From Nitrospirota bacterium (GTDB lineage: Bacteria > Nitrospirota > Thermodesulfovibrionia > Thermodesulfovibrionales > UBA1546), in contig JACPZK010000031.1 of assembly GCA_016195565.1 (NCBI GenBank), positions 124,001-188,000 on the forward strand: DNA of 64,000 bases, read 5' to 3'. The translations under genes were made by a program, and so were the position numbers. Below, in pieces: positions 9,004 through 17,845 of this stretch. Each line of letters begins with the position of its first letter. Within the stretch, counting starts at the first letter, position 1. Below the pieces are notes generated by a model, which was not told the origin of the DNA, did not search any database, and saw only the letters and a program-made list of their open reading frames with translations.

Positions 9004-9360
9004 ATGAATAATTTATTTACCATAATGATTTTTTCAGTGCATGTCCTGCTCAGTGCGGCAGGCATGGTAATTTTGAAATCAGCGCTCACAGATAAAAAAA
9101 TAAGTTTTGAAGGGGCATTTCAGATTATCTTTGAATTCAAATTTATAGCCGGCATGTCATTATATGTTTTGGGATTCCTGCTCTGGATTTACATTTTGTC
9201 AAAGTATAAACTCAATGTGGCTCTTCCGATTGCGCAATCGCTTTTTTTTGTCGTTTCAATTGCCGGAAGTTTTTTTGTCCTGCAGGAATCCCTCAGTCTG
9301 CAGCATGTAATCGGCATAGCCTTATGTTTAGCAGGCATATTTTTAATTGCGATGAAATAG
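9004..9360 (+). CDS. Small four-helix EmrE/EamA-like membrane protein
   Basis: 118 residues with four predicted transmembrane helices (about 5-24, 38-59, 68-90 and 96-117) and hardly any soluble sequence. The ALPIAQSLFFVVS and IGIALCLAGIFLIA segments match the small multidrug resistance/EamA half-unit type, which includes the ArnE/ArnF flippase for undecaprenyl-phosphate aminoarabinose. A GAGGTGA ribosome binding site lies just upstream. With a DPM1-like GT2 at 10140 and a GT-C-like protein at 13377, it could flip a polyprenyl-phosphate-linked sugar to the periplasm. This is inference from context; GtrA-like function is an alternative. Confidence 0.75.
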   Translation: MNNLFTIMIFSVHVLLSAAGMVILKSALTDKKISFEGAFQIIFEFKFIAGMSLYVLGFLLWIYILSKYKLNVALPIAQSLFFVVSIAGSFFVLQESLSLQHVIGIALCLAGIFLIAMK

Positions 9361-9414
9361 AATGTTGAGTTTTTGCCTCCTTAATCCGCATGTCAATTAC
9401 GGTATGGTTTATCT

Positions 9415-10143
9415 TTGGATAAGAAAAGTTTAGAAGATAATTTTTTGTATGAACAGTTTTACTGGTGGTTTCTTGGAAGGAGGAAAATTGTTCGTAATCT
9501 TATTGCCAAGTTTTTTAAGAAAACGGATAGTGCAATTGCTTTAGATATCGGATGTGGAACGGGAATTGTCCTGAACGATATTAGGGAACATGCTGTGCCC
9601 GTGGGTATAGATGCTTCGGAAATTGCAATAACTCTCACCAAGACGAGAGGACATCAGAACTTGCTCTGCGCCGACGTATGTAACCTGCCCTTCAAAGATG
9701 AATCCTTTGACCTGATAACAACATTAGGTGTCTTATACAACGAGGGTGTCAAGAGTGATGATGCAGCCATAATGGAATCGTACAGAGTGCTAAAAAAAGG
9801 AGGCATTATTATTATTGACGAAGCAGCGTTCAATTTTTTACAGTCAAAACATAATATCAGCGTAGGCGGGGTTAGGAGATATAGGCGCAGTCAATTGATT
9901 AATAAATGTAAGAAATGCGGTTTCGAGATTTTGAAGGCTTCTTATTGGAATATGATTATGTTGCCTGTGTTTTATTTAGTTGTAAAGTTAGAGAATAAAT
10001 TCATGAGACAATATGCAAAGTTGGCAGGTATTCCCAAGACTCTCAATAGTATTTTAAAGGCATATTTATATCTTGAGGCGTTCCTGTTAAAATACATAAA
10101 TTTGCCTTTTGGGCCATCCGTAATTATAGTGGGCAGGAAATGA
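9415..10143 (+). CDS. Class I SAM-dependent methyltransferase
   Basis: 242 residues. Motif I is ALDIGCGTGIVL (about residues 43-54), the acidic residue after strand 2 is in VGIDASE, and motif IV is FDLITTLGVLYNEG followed by RVLKKGGIIII. This is the Methyltransf_11/25 layout. The best start is a TTG: the frame is closed by a stop 33 bases upstream and no earlier ATG exists. It overlaps the following GT2 by 4 bases, so it may methylate the same sugar or its lipid-linked form. The C-terminal 70 residues are hydrophobic and aromatic, hinting at membrane association. Confidence 0.82.
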   Translation: MDKKSLEDNFLYEQFYWWFLGRRKIVRNLIAKFFKKTDSAIALDIGCGTGIVLNDIREHAVPVGIDASEIAITLTKTRGHQNLLCADVCNLPFKDESFDLITTLGVLYNEGVKSDDAAIMESYRVLKKGGIIIIDEAAFNFLQSKHNISVGGVRRYRRSQLINKCKKCGFEILKASYWNMIMLPVFYLVVKLENKFMRQYAKLAGIPKTLNSILKAYLYLEAFLLKYINLPFGPSVIIVGRK

Positions 10144-10898
10144 AAATAGATAGCGAATTGTCAATATCCTGCATTATCCCCATGTATAACGAAGAGGATA
10201 ATGTCGCAGAAATTATCAGCCGGGCTGAGGATGTATTTAAAAAGCTTTTGATGAATTACGAAATAATAATAATTGAGAGCGGCAGCACAGACGGGACATG
10301 GCAGAGGATTAACGAGATTATAAAAGACCGGGGAAATGTTTATGCATTTCATCAGGAAAGAAGAGAAGGCATGGGCTCAGCCCTAAGATTGGGTTATGCC
10401 AAATGCCGGAAGGATTTGATATGTCATCTGGAAGCCGACAGCCCGTTTGATACTGAATATTTCAGGAAGGCTATTCCTATACTTTTGGAAAACGACTGTG
10501 TGATAGGATATAGAATTGGCGCAAAAGAAAGAAAATTCAGATGGTCGTATTATAATATGAACAAAAAAGGGGCATTCATCAGGCAGCTATATCATATAGG
10601 CTATAAGTTACTTTTAAAGGTTTTTTTTGGCTTAGATGTGCGGGATGTAAATTTTTCTTTTAAGATTTTCAAGCGAAGTCATATCCAAGAATTAGATTTA
10701 ATCTCAAATGGATGGTTTATTGATGCAGAGATAATATTGGAACTGAGGAGAAAAGGCATCTTGCCTGTTGAAATGCCTATTGAATATATTGATAGAACTG
10801 CGGGGAAATCTACGGTGAGTTTATATACTCCAGTTCATATGGTATATGAAATGTTAAAATACAAAAAGGCCGTTAAAAGCAGGCGAGAGGCGGATTAG
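10140..10898 (+). CDS. GT2 glycosyltransferase, DPM1-like
   Basis: 252 residues of the GT-A fold. The N-terminal strand reads SCIIPMYNEEDNV, followed by IIIIESGSTDGTW and a DxD-like LEADSPFD. Length, and the lack of C-terminal membrane helices, resemble dolichyl/polyprenyl-phosphate hexose synthases of the soluble DPM1 type more than the two-helix GtrB type. It overlaps the methyltransferase upstream by 4 bases and is followed after 1 base by a radical SAM gene. Together with the EmrE-like protein and the GT-C-like protein nearby it could form a lipid-phosphate-sugar donor route. Confidence 0.85.
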   Translation: MKIDSELSISCIIPMYNEEDNVAEIISRAEDVFKKLLMNYEIIIIESGSTDGTWQRINEIIKDRGNVYAFHQERREGMGSALRLGYAKCRKDLICHLEADSPFDTEYFRKAIPILLENDCVIGYRIGAKERKFRWSYYNMNKKGAFIRQLYHIGYKLLLKVFFGLDVRDVNFSFKIFKRSHIQELDLISNGWFIDAEIILELRRKGILPVEMPIEYIDRTAGKSTVSLYTPVHMVYEMLKYKKAVKSRREAD

Positions 10899-10899
10899 A

Positions 10900-12339
10900 A
10901 TGACGGATGTTGTTTTTATAAGGATTTATCATTCGCTGGATGAAGAATTCGGCTATTTGTCAAAATTCGGTTATATTGAATTGACAAACGGGTTATGCTG
11001 GCTTGCGGCGGTTGTCAAACAAAATGGTTATAATGCGGAAATCATAGATGCCCTTGCCCTGCGATTAAGCAATGATGATGTTATTGCACTGATAAAAGAG
11101 AAGAATCCGAAGTATGTCGGAATAACAGCGTGCACTTTAGATATTTTTGGAGCTTCAGATTTAGCTCAAAAAGTAAAAAGTGTCAGGCCTGATATTATCA
11201 CTATTTTAGGAGGCCCTCATATAACTGCGGTCCCTCTCGAAACAATGGAGCTATTCCCTGCTATAGATATTGGTGTTATAGGAGAAGGCGAGAGTACTAT
11301 AATAGACCTGTTGAATTCACTTGGAAAGAGCGGCATGACGGGACTCTCAGGTCTTCAGGGCCTCGCTTACCGTGATGGTGATAAAGTCACCGTTACTCAA
11401 CGCAGGGATTTTATTATGGATATCGATACCCTGCCGCTTCCGGCATGGGATCTGCTTCCTGATATAAGAAAATACTATTTTGCCCCGCCTTGGACTATGC
11501 ACAGCGGGAGAACCGCCACTATTATTACTTCGCGCGGATGTCCTTTCCAATGTATCTATTGTGATAGAAAGGTCTTTGGCAATAAAATGAGACTCCATAG
11601 CGCTGGTTATGTTCTGGACATGATAAAGACGATGCATTTTAAATATGGTATCTGTCATTTCAGGATAGCAGATGACAATTTTATCGGACACAAAGGAAGG
11701 CTGAGGGAGATATGCAATCAAATCATAGAGGAGAAATTACCCATTACATGGTCTTGTCTGGCAAGAGTTGATTCGATTGACCCTGATTCTCTCCGTCTGA
11801 TGAAAAAAGCAGGCTGCTGGTCCATTGCCTTTGGTGTTGAAACGGGCTCGCAAAAGATTCATGATTTTGAGAAAAAAAAGGTGACGCTTGAAAAGATAGA
11901 GCAGGCTGTAAAGATAACCAGAAAAGCCGGGATTAAAACTATTTCTTTTAATATAATAGGGCATCCCCTTGAAACCATAGAGACTATTAAGGAGACTATC
12001 AAGTTCAATAAAAAAATAAAGGTGGATGATTTTAAAACCCAGTTTATGATTCCATTCCCCGGTACCGAGCTGTATCAAATTGCCGAGAAATACGGTACAT
12101 TTGATAGAGACTGGAAGAAGATGAGTGTGTTCAGAGAACCGATTTTTATTCCCCACGGCCTCACCAAGGAAGAATTGATACAATGGAATAAAAAAGCATT
12201 TTGGAGCTTCTATCTACGGCCAAGAATCATTTTTAAATATCTTACCCAGATTCGCAGTCTGCAGGAACTGAAAGTAATCATGATAGGCGGGCTAACCCTA
12301 ATTGGCTGGAAAATTAAAGAGTTGTTTCATAAAAAATAG
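10900..12339 (+). CDS. Cobalamin-binding radical SAM protein (2 of 6)
   Basis: 479 residues. A B12-binding domain occupies about 1-145, with ILGGPHITAVP at 102-112 and an IGEGEST segment. The radical SAM cysteines are C214, C218 and C221 in CPFQCIYC. Later segments are RIADDNFIG, AFGVETGSQKI and FNIIGHPLET. The C-terminal tail includes FYLRPRIIFKYL followed by an IRSLQEL segment, a tail closely echoed by two other radical SAM proteins in this window. It is separated by 1 base from the GT2 and 30 bases from an SDR gene. Reaction and substrate are unknown. Confidence 0.87.
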   Translation: MTDVVFIRIYHSLDEEFGYLSKFGYIELTNGLCWLAAVVKQNGYNAEIIDALALRLSNDDVIALIKEKNPKYVGITACTLDIFGASDLAQKVKSVRPDIITILGGPHITAVPLETMELFPAIDIGVIGEGESTIIDLLNSLGKSGMTGLSGLQGLAYRDGDKVTVTQRRDFIMDIDTLPLPAWDLLPDIRKYYFAPPWTMHSGRTATIITSRGCPFQCIYCDRKVFGNKMRLHSAGYVLDMIKTMHFKYGICHFRIADDNFIGHKGRLREICNQIIEEKLPITWSCLARVDSIDPDSLRLMKKAGCWSIAFGVETGSQKIHDFEKKKVTLEKIEQAVKITRKAGIKTISFNIIGHPLETIETIKETIKFNKKIKVDDFKTQFMIPFPGTELYQIAEKYGTFDRDWKKMSVFREPIFIPHGLTKEELIQWNKKAFWSFYLRPRIIFKYLTQIRSLQELKVIMIGGLTLIGWKIKELFHKK

Positions 12340-12369
12340 AAAAAATACGCTGATGACGGAGATAGGTTT

Positions 12370-13362
12370 ATGGATTTAAATTCAAAAACGGTTCTGATAA
12401 CAGGAGCGGACGGCTTTATAGGTTCGCATTTAACCGAAAGACTCGTTCGGGAATGCGGAAAGGTCAAAGCATTGTCTCAATATAATTCTTTTAATTACTG
12501 GGGATGGCTTGAGAGCATTGACTGCCTGAATGATATTGAAGTTCTTAAGGGGGATGTGAGGGACCCTCATTATTGTATGGGCATTCTTAAAAATGTAGAT
12601 GTAGTATTTCATCTTGCCGCTTTAATAGCAATCCCCTATTCGTATCAGGCATGCGGCAGTTATGTTGATACCAATATCAAGGGCACGCTGAATATCTGTC
12701 ATGCCGCTGTTGAAAGCGGATGTCAAAAACTCATTCACACCTCAACAAGCGAAGTATACGGGACGGCCAGATACGTGCCGATAGACGAAAACCATCCCAA
12801 ACAGGCGCAATCCCCTTATTCAGCCACTAAGATTGCTGCCGACGCATTGGCTGAATCGTTTCACCGGAGTTTTAATTTGCCGCTTGTCATTGCAAGGCCC
12901 TTTAATACATACGGGCCCAGGCAATCTGCCAGGGCTGTCATCCCAACAGTCATCATACAGCTTCTGAACGGCCAGAGAGAGATAAAACTCGGGGCGCTGC
13001 ATCCGACGAGAGACTTCGTTTTTGTTAAGGATACTGTTGAAGGATTTATCGAAATAGCGAAATCAGATAATGTCATAGGCGAAGAAATCAATATTGCAAC
13101 GCAGACAGAGATATCCATAGCCGATATTGCAGGGAAACTTATAGAGATGATTAACCCTGGCGCCGCGATATTGAAGGAAAATCACAGGGTCAGGCCGGGG
13201 AAAAGCGAAGTGGAACGATTACTTGGCGATAACACAAAAATCAAATCCCTCACCAAATGGTCGCCGGCTGTGACTTTAGAGCAGGGGCTCAGAGAAACTG
13301 TCGGATGGTTCTCGCTGAAGGAAAACCTGAGGCTGTACAAGTCGGCAATATATAACATGTAG
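12370..13362 (+). CDS. LegB-like nucleotide-sugar 4,6-dehydratase (extended SDR)
   Basis: 330 residues. GADGFIG at 12-18 binds the cofactor, TSTSEVYG (124-131) and Y150/K154 in SPYSATK form the active site. The QYNSFNYWGWLE segment, PFNTYGPRQSARAVIPT and HPTRDFVFVKDT are features I associate with LegB, the NAD-dependent UDP-GlcNAc-type 4,6-dehydratase of legionaminic acid and related pathways. A good GGAGA ribosome binding site precedes the ATG. The other legionaminate genes are not in the window, so the enzyme may feed the aminotransferase at 7834 instead. Family placement is strong; substrate is inferred. Confidence 0.85.
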   Translation: MDLNSKTVLITGADGFIGSHLTERLVRECGKVKALSQYNSFNYWGWLESIDCLNDIEVLKGDVRDPHYCMGILKNVDVVFHLAALIAIPYSYQACGSYVDTNIKGTLNICHAAVESGCQKLIHTSTSEVYGTARYVPIDENHPKQAQSPYSATKIAADALAESFHRSFNLPLVIARPFNTYGPRQSARAVIPTVIIQLLNGQREIKLGALHPTRDFVFVKDTVEGFIEIAKSDNVIGEEINIATQTEISIADIAGKLIEMINPGAAILKENHRVRPGKSEVERLLGDNTKIKSLTKWSPAVTLEQGLRETVGWFSLKENLRLYKSAIYNM

Positions 13363-13376
13363 CTGAAAGATATTGC

Positions 13377-15293
13377 ATGAAGGAGAGCGCTTTAAGATAT
13401 ATAGAACCGGTATTATTTTTTGTTTTATTAATAGTTGTTTTTGGTTTGCAATTGTATTCATGGATATTCCCATTCAGGGATTTTAACTGGCTTGCTTTTT
13501 TTCATCATGATTTAATCTACCAGGTTGAGAGATTTCTGCTGAACTTAAACTATACCGGCATAGAGATGCTCAACAGCGGGCATGCAGACTACGGAAGCGA
13601 ACTTTGGCTCTTAATACCGTTCTTTAAGGTATATGAATTATTTTTATCAAACCCAAATCCGATTCATGCTTATTATTTTCTTGTAATTATTCATTTATTA
13701 TGCGGGCTATCCTCATTTGTTGTGATAAGATTTCTATTTAAACGGTATACCGGCAATTCTGCGGGGGCCTCATTGTTTATTCTTATAATGATGAGTTCGC
13801 CTCTTTTTGTTCAGTATTTTTCATTTATTAAACCTGACCCGAATGTTGTTTTGTTGTGCATTCTTATTTCTCTTTCTGCTGCGTGTTTATTTTATGAGAC
13901 GGCAAACAGGAGATGGCTGTTGGTTGCATTGACAGCCGCTGCTCTGGGAGCTGCAGTAAAATGGTGGAGCGCCTTTATGCTGTTTCCCATAACATATGCA
14001 GTGATGCTCAAAGGAAAAGAAATTGAGGGTGAGTTATTAAATTTAAAATATACATTTTGGGCAGTTATCGGTTCTGTCGTTATATTATATTTCGTGCAGC
14101 TTTTAGCGATAAGAAACGCCATTGCTATATTAATTGAGAATGGCGAGCCGATTTTTGACCCGGTTTTTATCAGCGGACTGCCTGCCTTGAAGAAGAGGGC
14201 ATACGAAATTGTTTTGTTCTTAAATCAAAAATCCGGAATTGCTGTCAGTCTAATCCTTGCGATTGCCGGAATAGTTTTATATTGTGCGGCAATAAAATTT
14301 TTATTCCGGATAAAGCAAAAATTTTCGCGAAGTGATCAAGGACAGGGTGTTTTAATGGATTATCTGTTTCAGTTTGCACGGTTATCCCCTATCTTTATGT
14401 TTTTTTTCCTAATATTTGATATGCCGTTTTTGACAAGCAATCAGCTTGTGCACTCGGTGTACGATTTTTCGCAGAGTTTGAATTTAGGCCTTCGCAGTTC
14501 AGTTTCCAGCAGGAATGTCGGATTTTTGCTGAATGCAGGAGAATGGATAAATAACCTTATAGCGAACAATTTATTGTCATTTTTTACAGTCGGCGGGATA
14601 TTATTTTCAATATATGCCTACTTTAAGAAGCTAAAGAGAGACAAGGGCAAATTTATCACACACGTATTATCAACCTATCTTATTTTTTTGCTGTCTTTCT
14701 TATTCTTATTCGTAACGCGAAAGGCGGCCGCTGTTCAGGCAATGATTTTTGCATTAATGATACTCTTTGTACTGTTTAATCTCTCTTGTTTTTTGAATTA
14801 TCTCTCGGGCTACAGAAAAAAGATTTTTATCGCCTTGGTTTTATTGTTCAGCTTGTCGCAGATAATATGGCAGAATGTCAGATCGGTGTCTCCTTCGGTA
14901 TACTCATTGTATACATATAGATATGGCTTCGCTGATAGCGTAAAAGATTTGAATATACAATTACTGGATGCTGTAAATAAGGGCAATCAGTTTGATAAGG
15001 ATAAAACGCTGTTCTTTTGCCAGAGAGATTTCCCGATAGACCGGAATAAAATCGGATACCAGCGCCTGGAATTCAAGATATGCAGAAGTCCTGACAGGCT
15101 GGTGACAGCTCTGAACAAGGGAGATATGATATTGTTTACAGACGCTCAGAGAAACGAACAGTATAAAGACACGGTGGATTCATTGCTGCACATTAAAAAA
15201 ATAATCCCTGTAGCAACCATCAACGGTAGGCGCTATCGTCTGGAGGGAGAGATAGAGGGCTATAGAGCATATCTTTATCAGGTGAACTCATGA
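13377..15293 (+). CDS. Polytopic membrane protein, probable GT-C glycosyltransferase
   Basis: 638 residues with a first helix at about 10-30 and roughly ten to twelve hydrophobic segments up to residue 505, then a soluble C-terminal domain of about 130 residues. This layout, with an acidic pair in the first periplasmic loop (FFHHDLIYQVE), is that of GT-C enzymes such as ArnT and PMT-type transferases, which use polyprenyl-phosphate sugars. I see no exact family signature. Next to the DPM1-like GT2 and EmrE-like gene it would be the transferase of a three-part periplasmic glycosylation system. The role is inference. Confidence 0.6.
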   Translation: MKESALRYIEPVLFFVLLIVVFGLQLYSWIFPFRDFNWLAFFHHDLIYQVERFLLNLNYTGIEMLNSGHADYGSELWLLIPFFKVYELFLSNPNPIHAYYFLVIIHLLCGLSSFVVIRFLFKRYTGNSAGASLFILIMMSSPLFVQYFSFIKPDPNVVLLCILISLSAACLFYETANRRWLLVALTAAALGAAVKWWSAFMLFPITYAVMLKGKEIEGELLNLKYTFWAVIGSVVILYFVQLLAIRNAIAILIENGEPIFDPVFISGLPALKKRAYEIVLFLNQKSGIAVSLILAIAGIVLYCAAIKFLFRIKQKFSRSDQGQGVLMDYLFQFARLSPIFMFFFLIFDMPFLTSNQLVHSVYDFSQSLNLGLRSSVSSRNVGFLLNAGEWINNLIANNLLSFFTVGGILFSIYAYFKKLKRDKGKFITHVLSTYLIFLLSFLFLFVTRKAAAVQAMIFALMILFVLFNLSCFLNYLSGYRKKIFIALVLLFSLSQIIWQNVRSVSPSVYSLYTYRYGFADSVKDLNIQLLDAVNKGNQFDKDKTLFFCQRDFPIDRNKIGYQRLEFKICRSPDRLVTALNKGDMILFTDAQRNEQYKDTVDSLLHIKKIIPVATINGRRYRLEGEIEGYRAYLYQVNS

Positions 15294-15315
15294 CAGGATT
15301 AGAGGTAGCAGGCGC

Positions 15316-16428
15316 TTGACTGTTTTAAGGGCTAAAACTATAGATTTATTCAGGCATGAGGGATTAACCGCTATTCAAAAGAAAAACAGCGAAACAAATC
15401 TTTCTGAAATTAAGGCCAATGCCGTTAAGCTGCGTTCCTATCCGCGCAGACTTGTGTTAGAGCTTACAAATGCATGCAACCTAAACTGCATTATGTGCGG
15501 GAGAGACGAGGAAAACTTTTCTTATAATTTTTTGAATATAGAATATCTGAATAGATTTAAAGAGATTTTTGAATGCATAGAAGAGGTTACTTTATTCGGA
15601 TGGGGGGAGCCGACCCTCCACCCCAAGTTTAAGGATATTGTAAGTTTTCTTAATAACTATCCGGTGCGAAAATATTTTGTTACTAACGGCACTACTTTAA
15701 AAAGAATTACGGATTATTTATTTGACTATAAAATTGATATTATGGCTGTAAGTCTTGATGGCGCTGTTGCGGGAACCAATGACAGGATCAGGAGGAACTC
15801 AAACTTTAATAATATTGTTTCTGACCTTAAAGCGATAGTTCAACAGAGGAAAAAGAAGAAAGTGAGCTATCCGTATATAAATTTTGTTTTCACGCTGATG
15901 AAAAGCAATCTTCACGAACTGCCCGATATGGTTGGGCTTGCTCACGATATAGGTATAGAAGAAGTAAAGGCGGTATATCTTACTGCCTTTGGTGAAAACC
16001 TTGAAAAAGAGGTACTCCGGGACAGCGCGGTAGAGGTTAGAAGTGTTTTTGCAGAAACAATAAGGAGAGGCAATGAATTAGGGGTTAAGATTAAACTGCC
16101 CTATATCGAGGGTGAAGATATTGCCGGCGACAAATTTCATAAAGACTGTTTTGTAGGGTGGCGTGATTTTTTTGTTGGCTGTGACGGGTATGTCAGGCCA
16201 TGTCAATCCATATCAAGAAAGATGTTTCACGTCTTAAAATATGAAAAATTTGAAGATGCCTGGAACTCAGCTGAGTTTGCGGACTTTCGCTCTGCTGTAA
16301 ATGACCCGCAGGCTATGTGGGATGAATGTAAGCGCTGCTATCAGTCCTCTCATGCAAACTGGAACAGAAAGTCGTCGTTTCTTCAAAAGGGGCAAAAATT
16401 TGCTCCGGAATGGAAAGGGGGAATATAA
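15316..16428 (+). CDS. Radical SAM/SPASM-domain protein
   Basis: 370 residues. The radical SAM cysteines are C54, C58 and C61 in CNLNCIMC, followed by the glycine-rich FGWGEPTLHP. The C-terminal SPASM region carries further cysteines (DCFVGW, VGCDGYVRPC, ECKRC) able to bind an auxiliary iron-sulfur cluster. No B12-binding domain is present, unlike the other six radical SAM genes of the cluster. The start is a TTG with only a weak ribosome binding site. The stop codon overlaps the start of the cupin gene (TAATG). SPASM enzymes modify peptides or oxidise small alcohols, including sugars; a sugar substrate is likely here from context only. Confidence 0.85.
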   Translation: MTVLRAKTIDLFRHEGLTAIQKKNSETNLSEIKANAVKLRSYPRRLVLELTNACNLNCIMCGRDEENFSYNFLNIEYLNRFKEIFECIEEVTLFGWGEPTLHPKFKDIVSFLNNYPVRKYFVTNGTTLKRITDYLFDYKIDIMAVSLDGAVAGTNDRIRRNSNFNNIVSDLKAIVQQRKKKKVSYPYINFVFTLMKSNLHELPDMVGLAHDIGIEEVKAVYLTAFGENLEKEVLRDSAVEVRSVFAETIRRGNELGVKIKLPYIEGEDIAGDKFHKDCFVGWRDFFVGCDGYVRPCQSISRKMFHVLKYEKFEDAWNSAEFADFRSAVNDPQAMWDECKRCYQSSHANWNRKSSFLQKGQKFAPEWKGGI

Positions 16429-16877
16429 TGATAGAAGGAGTGAAAATTACACCTTTAAGGCAGATACTTGATGAGCGGGGCAAGGTTATGCATATGCTTC
16501 GCTGCGATGCTTCTCATTTTGAAAAATTTGGCGAAATTTATTTTTCATTTGTTCATTGCGGGGCGATAAAGGGATGGCATATACATAAGAAGATGACTCT
16601 CAATTATGCTGTGCCGGTTGGGAAGATTAAATTAGTTCTTTATGACGACAGACATGACTCTCCGACGCGGGGAGAGTTGATGGAGATTTTTACAGGCTCT
16701 GAAAATTATCAATTAATCACAATTCCCCCGCTTGTTTGGAATGGAGTTAAGGGCATAGCAGAGGGGACCTCAGTAATTGCAAACTGCGCTACACTTCCGC
16801 ACGACCCTCAAGAAATTGAGCGCCTAAGTCCATTTGACAAAAAGATACCTTATGACTGGAACCTGAAACACGGTTGA
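16428..16877 (+). CDS. RmlC-like cupin, dTDP-4-dehydrorhamnose 3,5-epimerase family
   Basis: 149 residues from the chosen start. The ATG at the TAATG junction is preferred over one six codons upstream because an AAGGGGG ribosome binding site sits in front of it. The core reads DERGKVMHML, then GAIKGWHIHKKMT with the family's active-site histidine pair, then GKIKLVLYDDR. It is shorter than standard RmlC (about 180 residues), and the usual RGxHxQ motif is altered, so the substrate may be a different keto-sugar. A gene for dTDP-glucose 4,6-dehydratase is not recognised in the window. Confidence 0.82.
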   Translation: MIEGVKITPLRQILDERGKVMHMLRCDASHFEKFGEIYFSFVHCGAIKGWHIHKKMTLNYAVPVGKIKLVLYDDRHDSPTRGELMEIFTGSENYQLITIPPLVWNGVKGIAEGTSVIANCATLPHDPQEIERLSPFDKKIPYDWNLKHG

Positions 16878-16902
16878 CCCTAAGAAATTGGCTAATAAAA
16901 CG

Positions 16903-17817
16903 ATGAAAAATCCTACGGTAAGCGTGATAATGAACTGTCTTAACGGTTCGAAATATCTTGCTGAGGCTATCGACAGTATTTATTCACAGACCTATAAGGA
17001 CTGGGAGATAATCTTCTGGGATAATGCCTCTGCCGATAATAGCCCGGACATTGCTAAGAGTTACGATGAGCGGCTGAGATACTTCAAGGGAGAGAAGACA
17101 GTTCCCCTTTATGAAGCCAGGAACTATGCGGTGCAGCAGGCAAATGGCAAATACATAGCATTTCTTGATTGTGATGACATGTGGCTGCCCCGGAAGCTTG
17201 AATGGCAGGTCGCCGAGTTTGAAATAGACGAAAAGGTCGGTTTAGTTCATACAAATGTTGAGATATTAGAAGGGAATAACAATATAAGAAGAATGAGTAA
17301 TATTCAGCCGAGTGGAAATGTTTTCAGGCAGCTGCTTAGGCATTATAGCATTAACTTGCAGACGGCGATGATTTCGAGGGCGGCGCTTTACTCTTTAAAT
17401 GAATGGTTTGACGGTTTGCTGAATCACTCGGGAGATACGGATTTGTTTCTGAGAATAGCGCATAATTGGAATGTGAAATATTTGCCTGTTGTTACCGCAA
17501 GGTATAGAGAGCATGGGGAAAATCGCTCTCTGAAGTTTGCGGCGGATATTCCTGTGGAACTTGAATATATAATCGGGAAATTAGCCGGGCTCTATAGAGA
17601 CTTCAGGAAGGAATATGAGATGGAGCTTATAGAGCTTAGGATGAGGCTGCAAAAAGGCCTCGCTGTTGCTAAATGGAAATCAGAGAATGGGCATGAGTCG
17701 AGGAAATTAGCGCTGAAACATTTAGCGAGTGTGCGTTCCTTTGTTTTAGTGTATTTTTTATCATTTTTCCCATATAAAGCGGTGAGTTTTTTCAGGAATC
17801 TCCTGAGAATCAGGTAA
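16903..17817 (+). CDS. GT2 family glycosyltransferase
   Basis: 304 residues. The GT-A fold begins at once with VSVIMNCLNGSKYL, then SIYSQTYKDWEIIFWDNAS and the metal-binding AFLDCDDMW. The second half has the acceptor-side GDTDLFLRIA segment and REHGENRS. I chose the ATG five codons after an alternative TTG because GT2 proteins normally start a few residues before this first strand. There are hydrophobic residues near the C-terminus (FVLVYFLSFFPY), so the enzyme may sit at the membrane. Donor and acceptor cannot be read. Confidence 0.87.
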   Translation: MKNPTVSVIMNCLNGSKYLAEAIDSIYSQTYKDWEIIFWDNASADNSPDIAKSYDERLRYFKGEKTVPLYEARNYAVQQANGKYIAFLDCDDMWLPRKLEWQVAEFEIDEKVGLVHTNVEILEGNNNIRRMSNIQPSGNVFRQLLRHYSINLQTAMISRAALYSLNEWFDGLLNHSGDTDLFLRIAHNWNVKYLPVVTARYREHGENRSLKFAADIPVELEYIIGKLAGLYRDFRKEYEMELIELRMRLQKGLAVAKWKSENGHESRKLALKHLASVRSFVLVYFLSFFPYKAVSFFRNLLRIR

Positions 17818-17845
17818 TAATCTACACTTTTTTTAAAAAAATATT

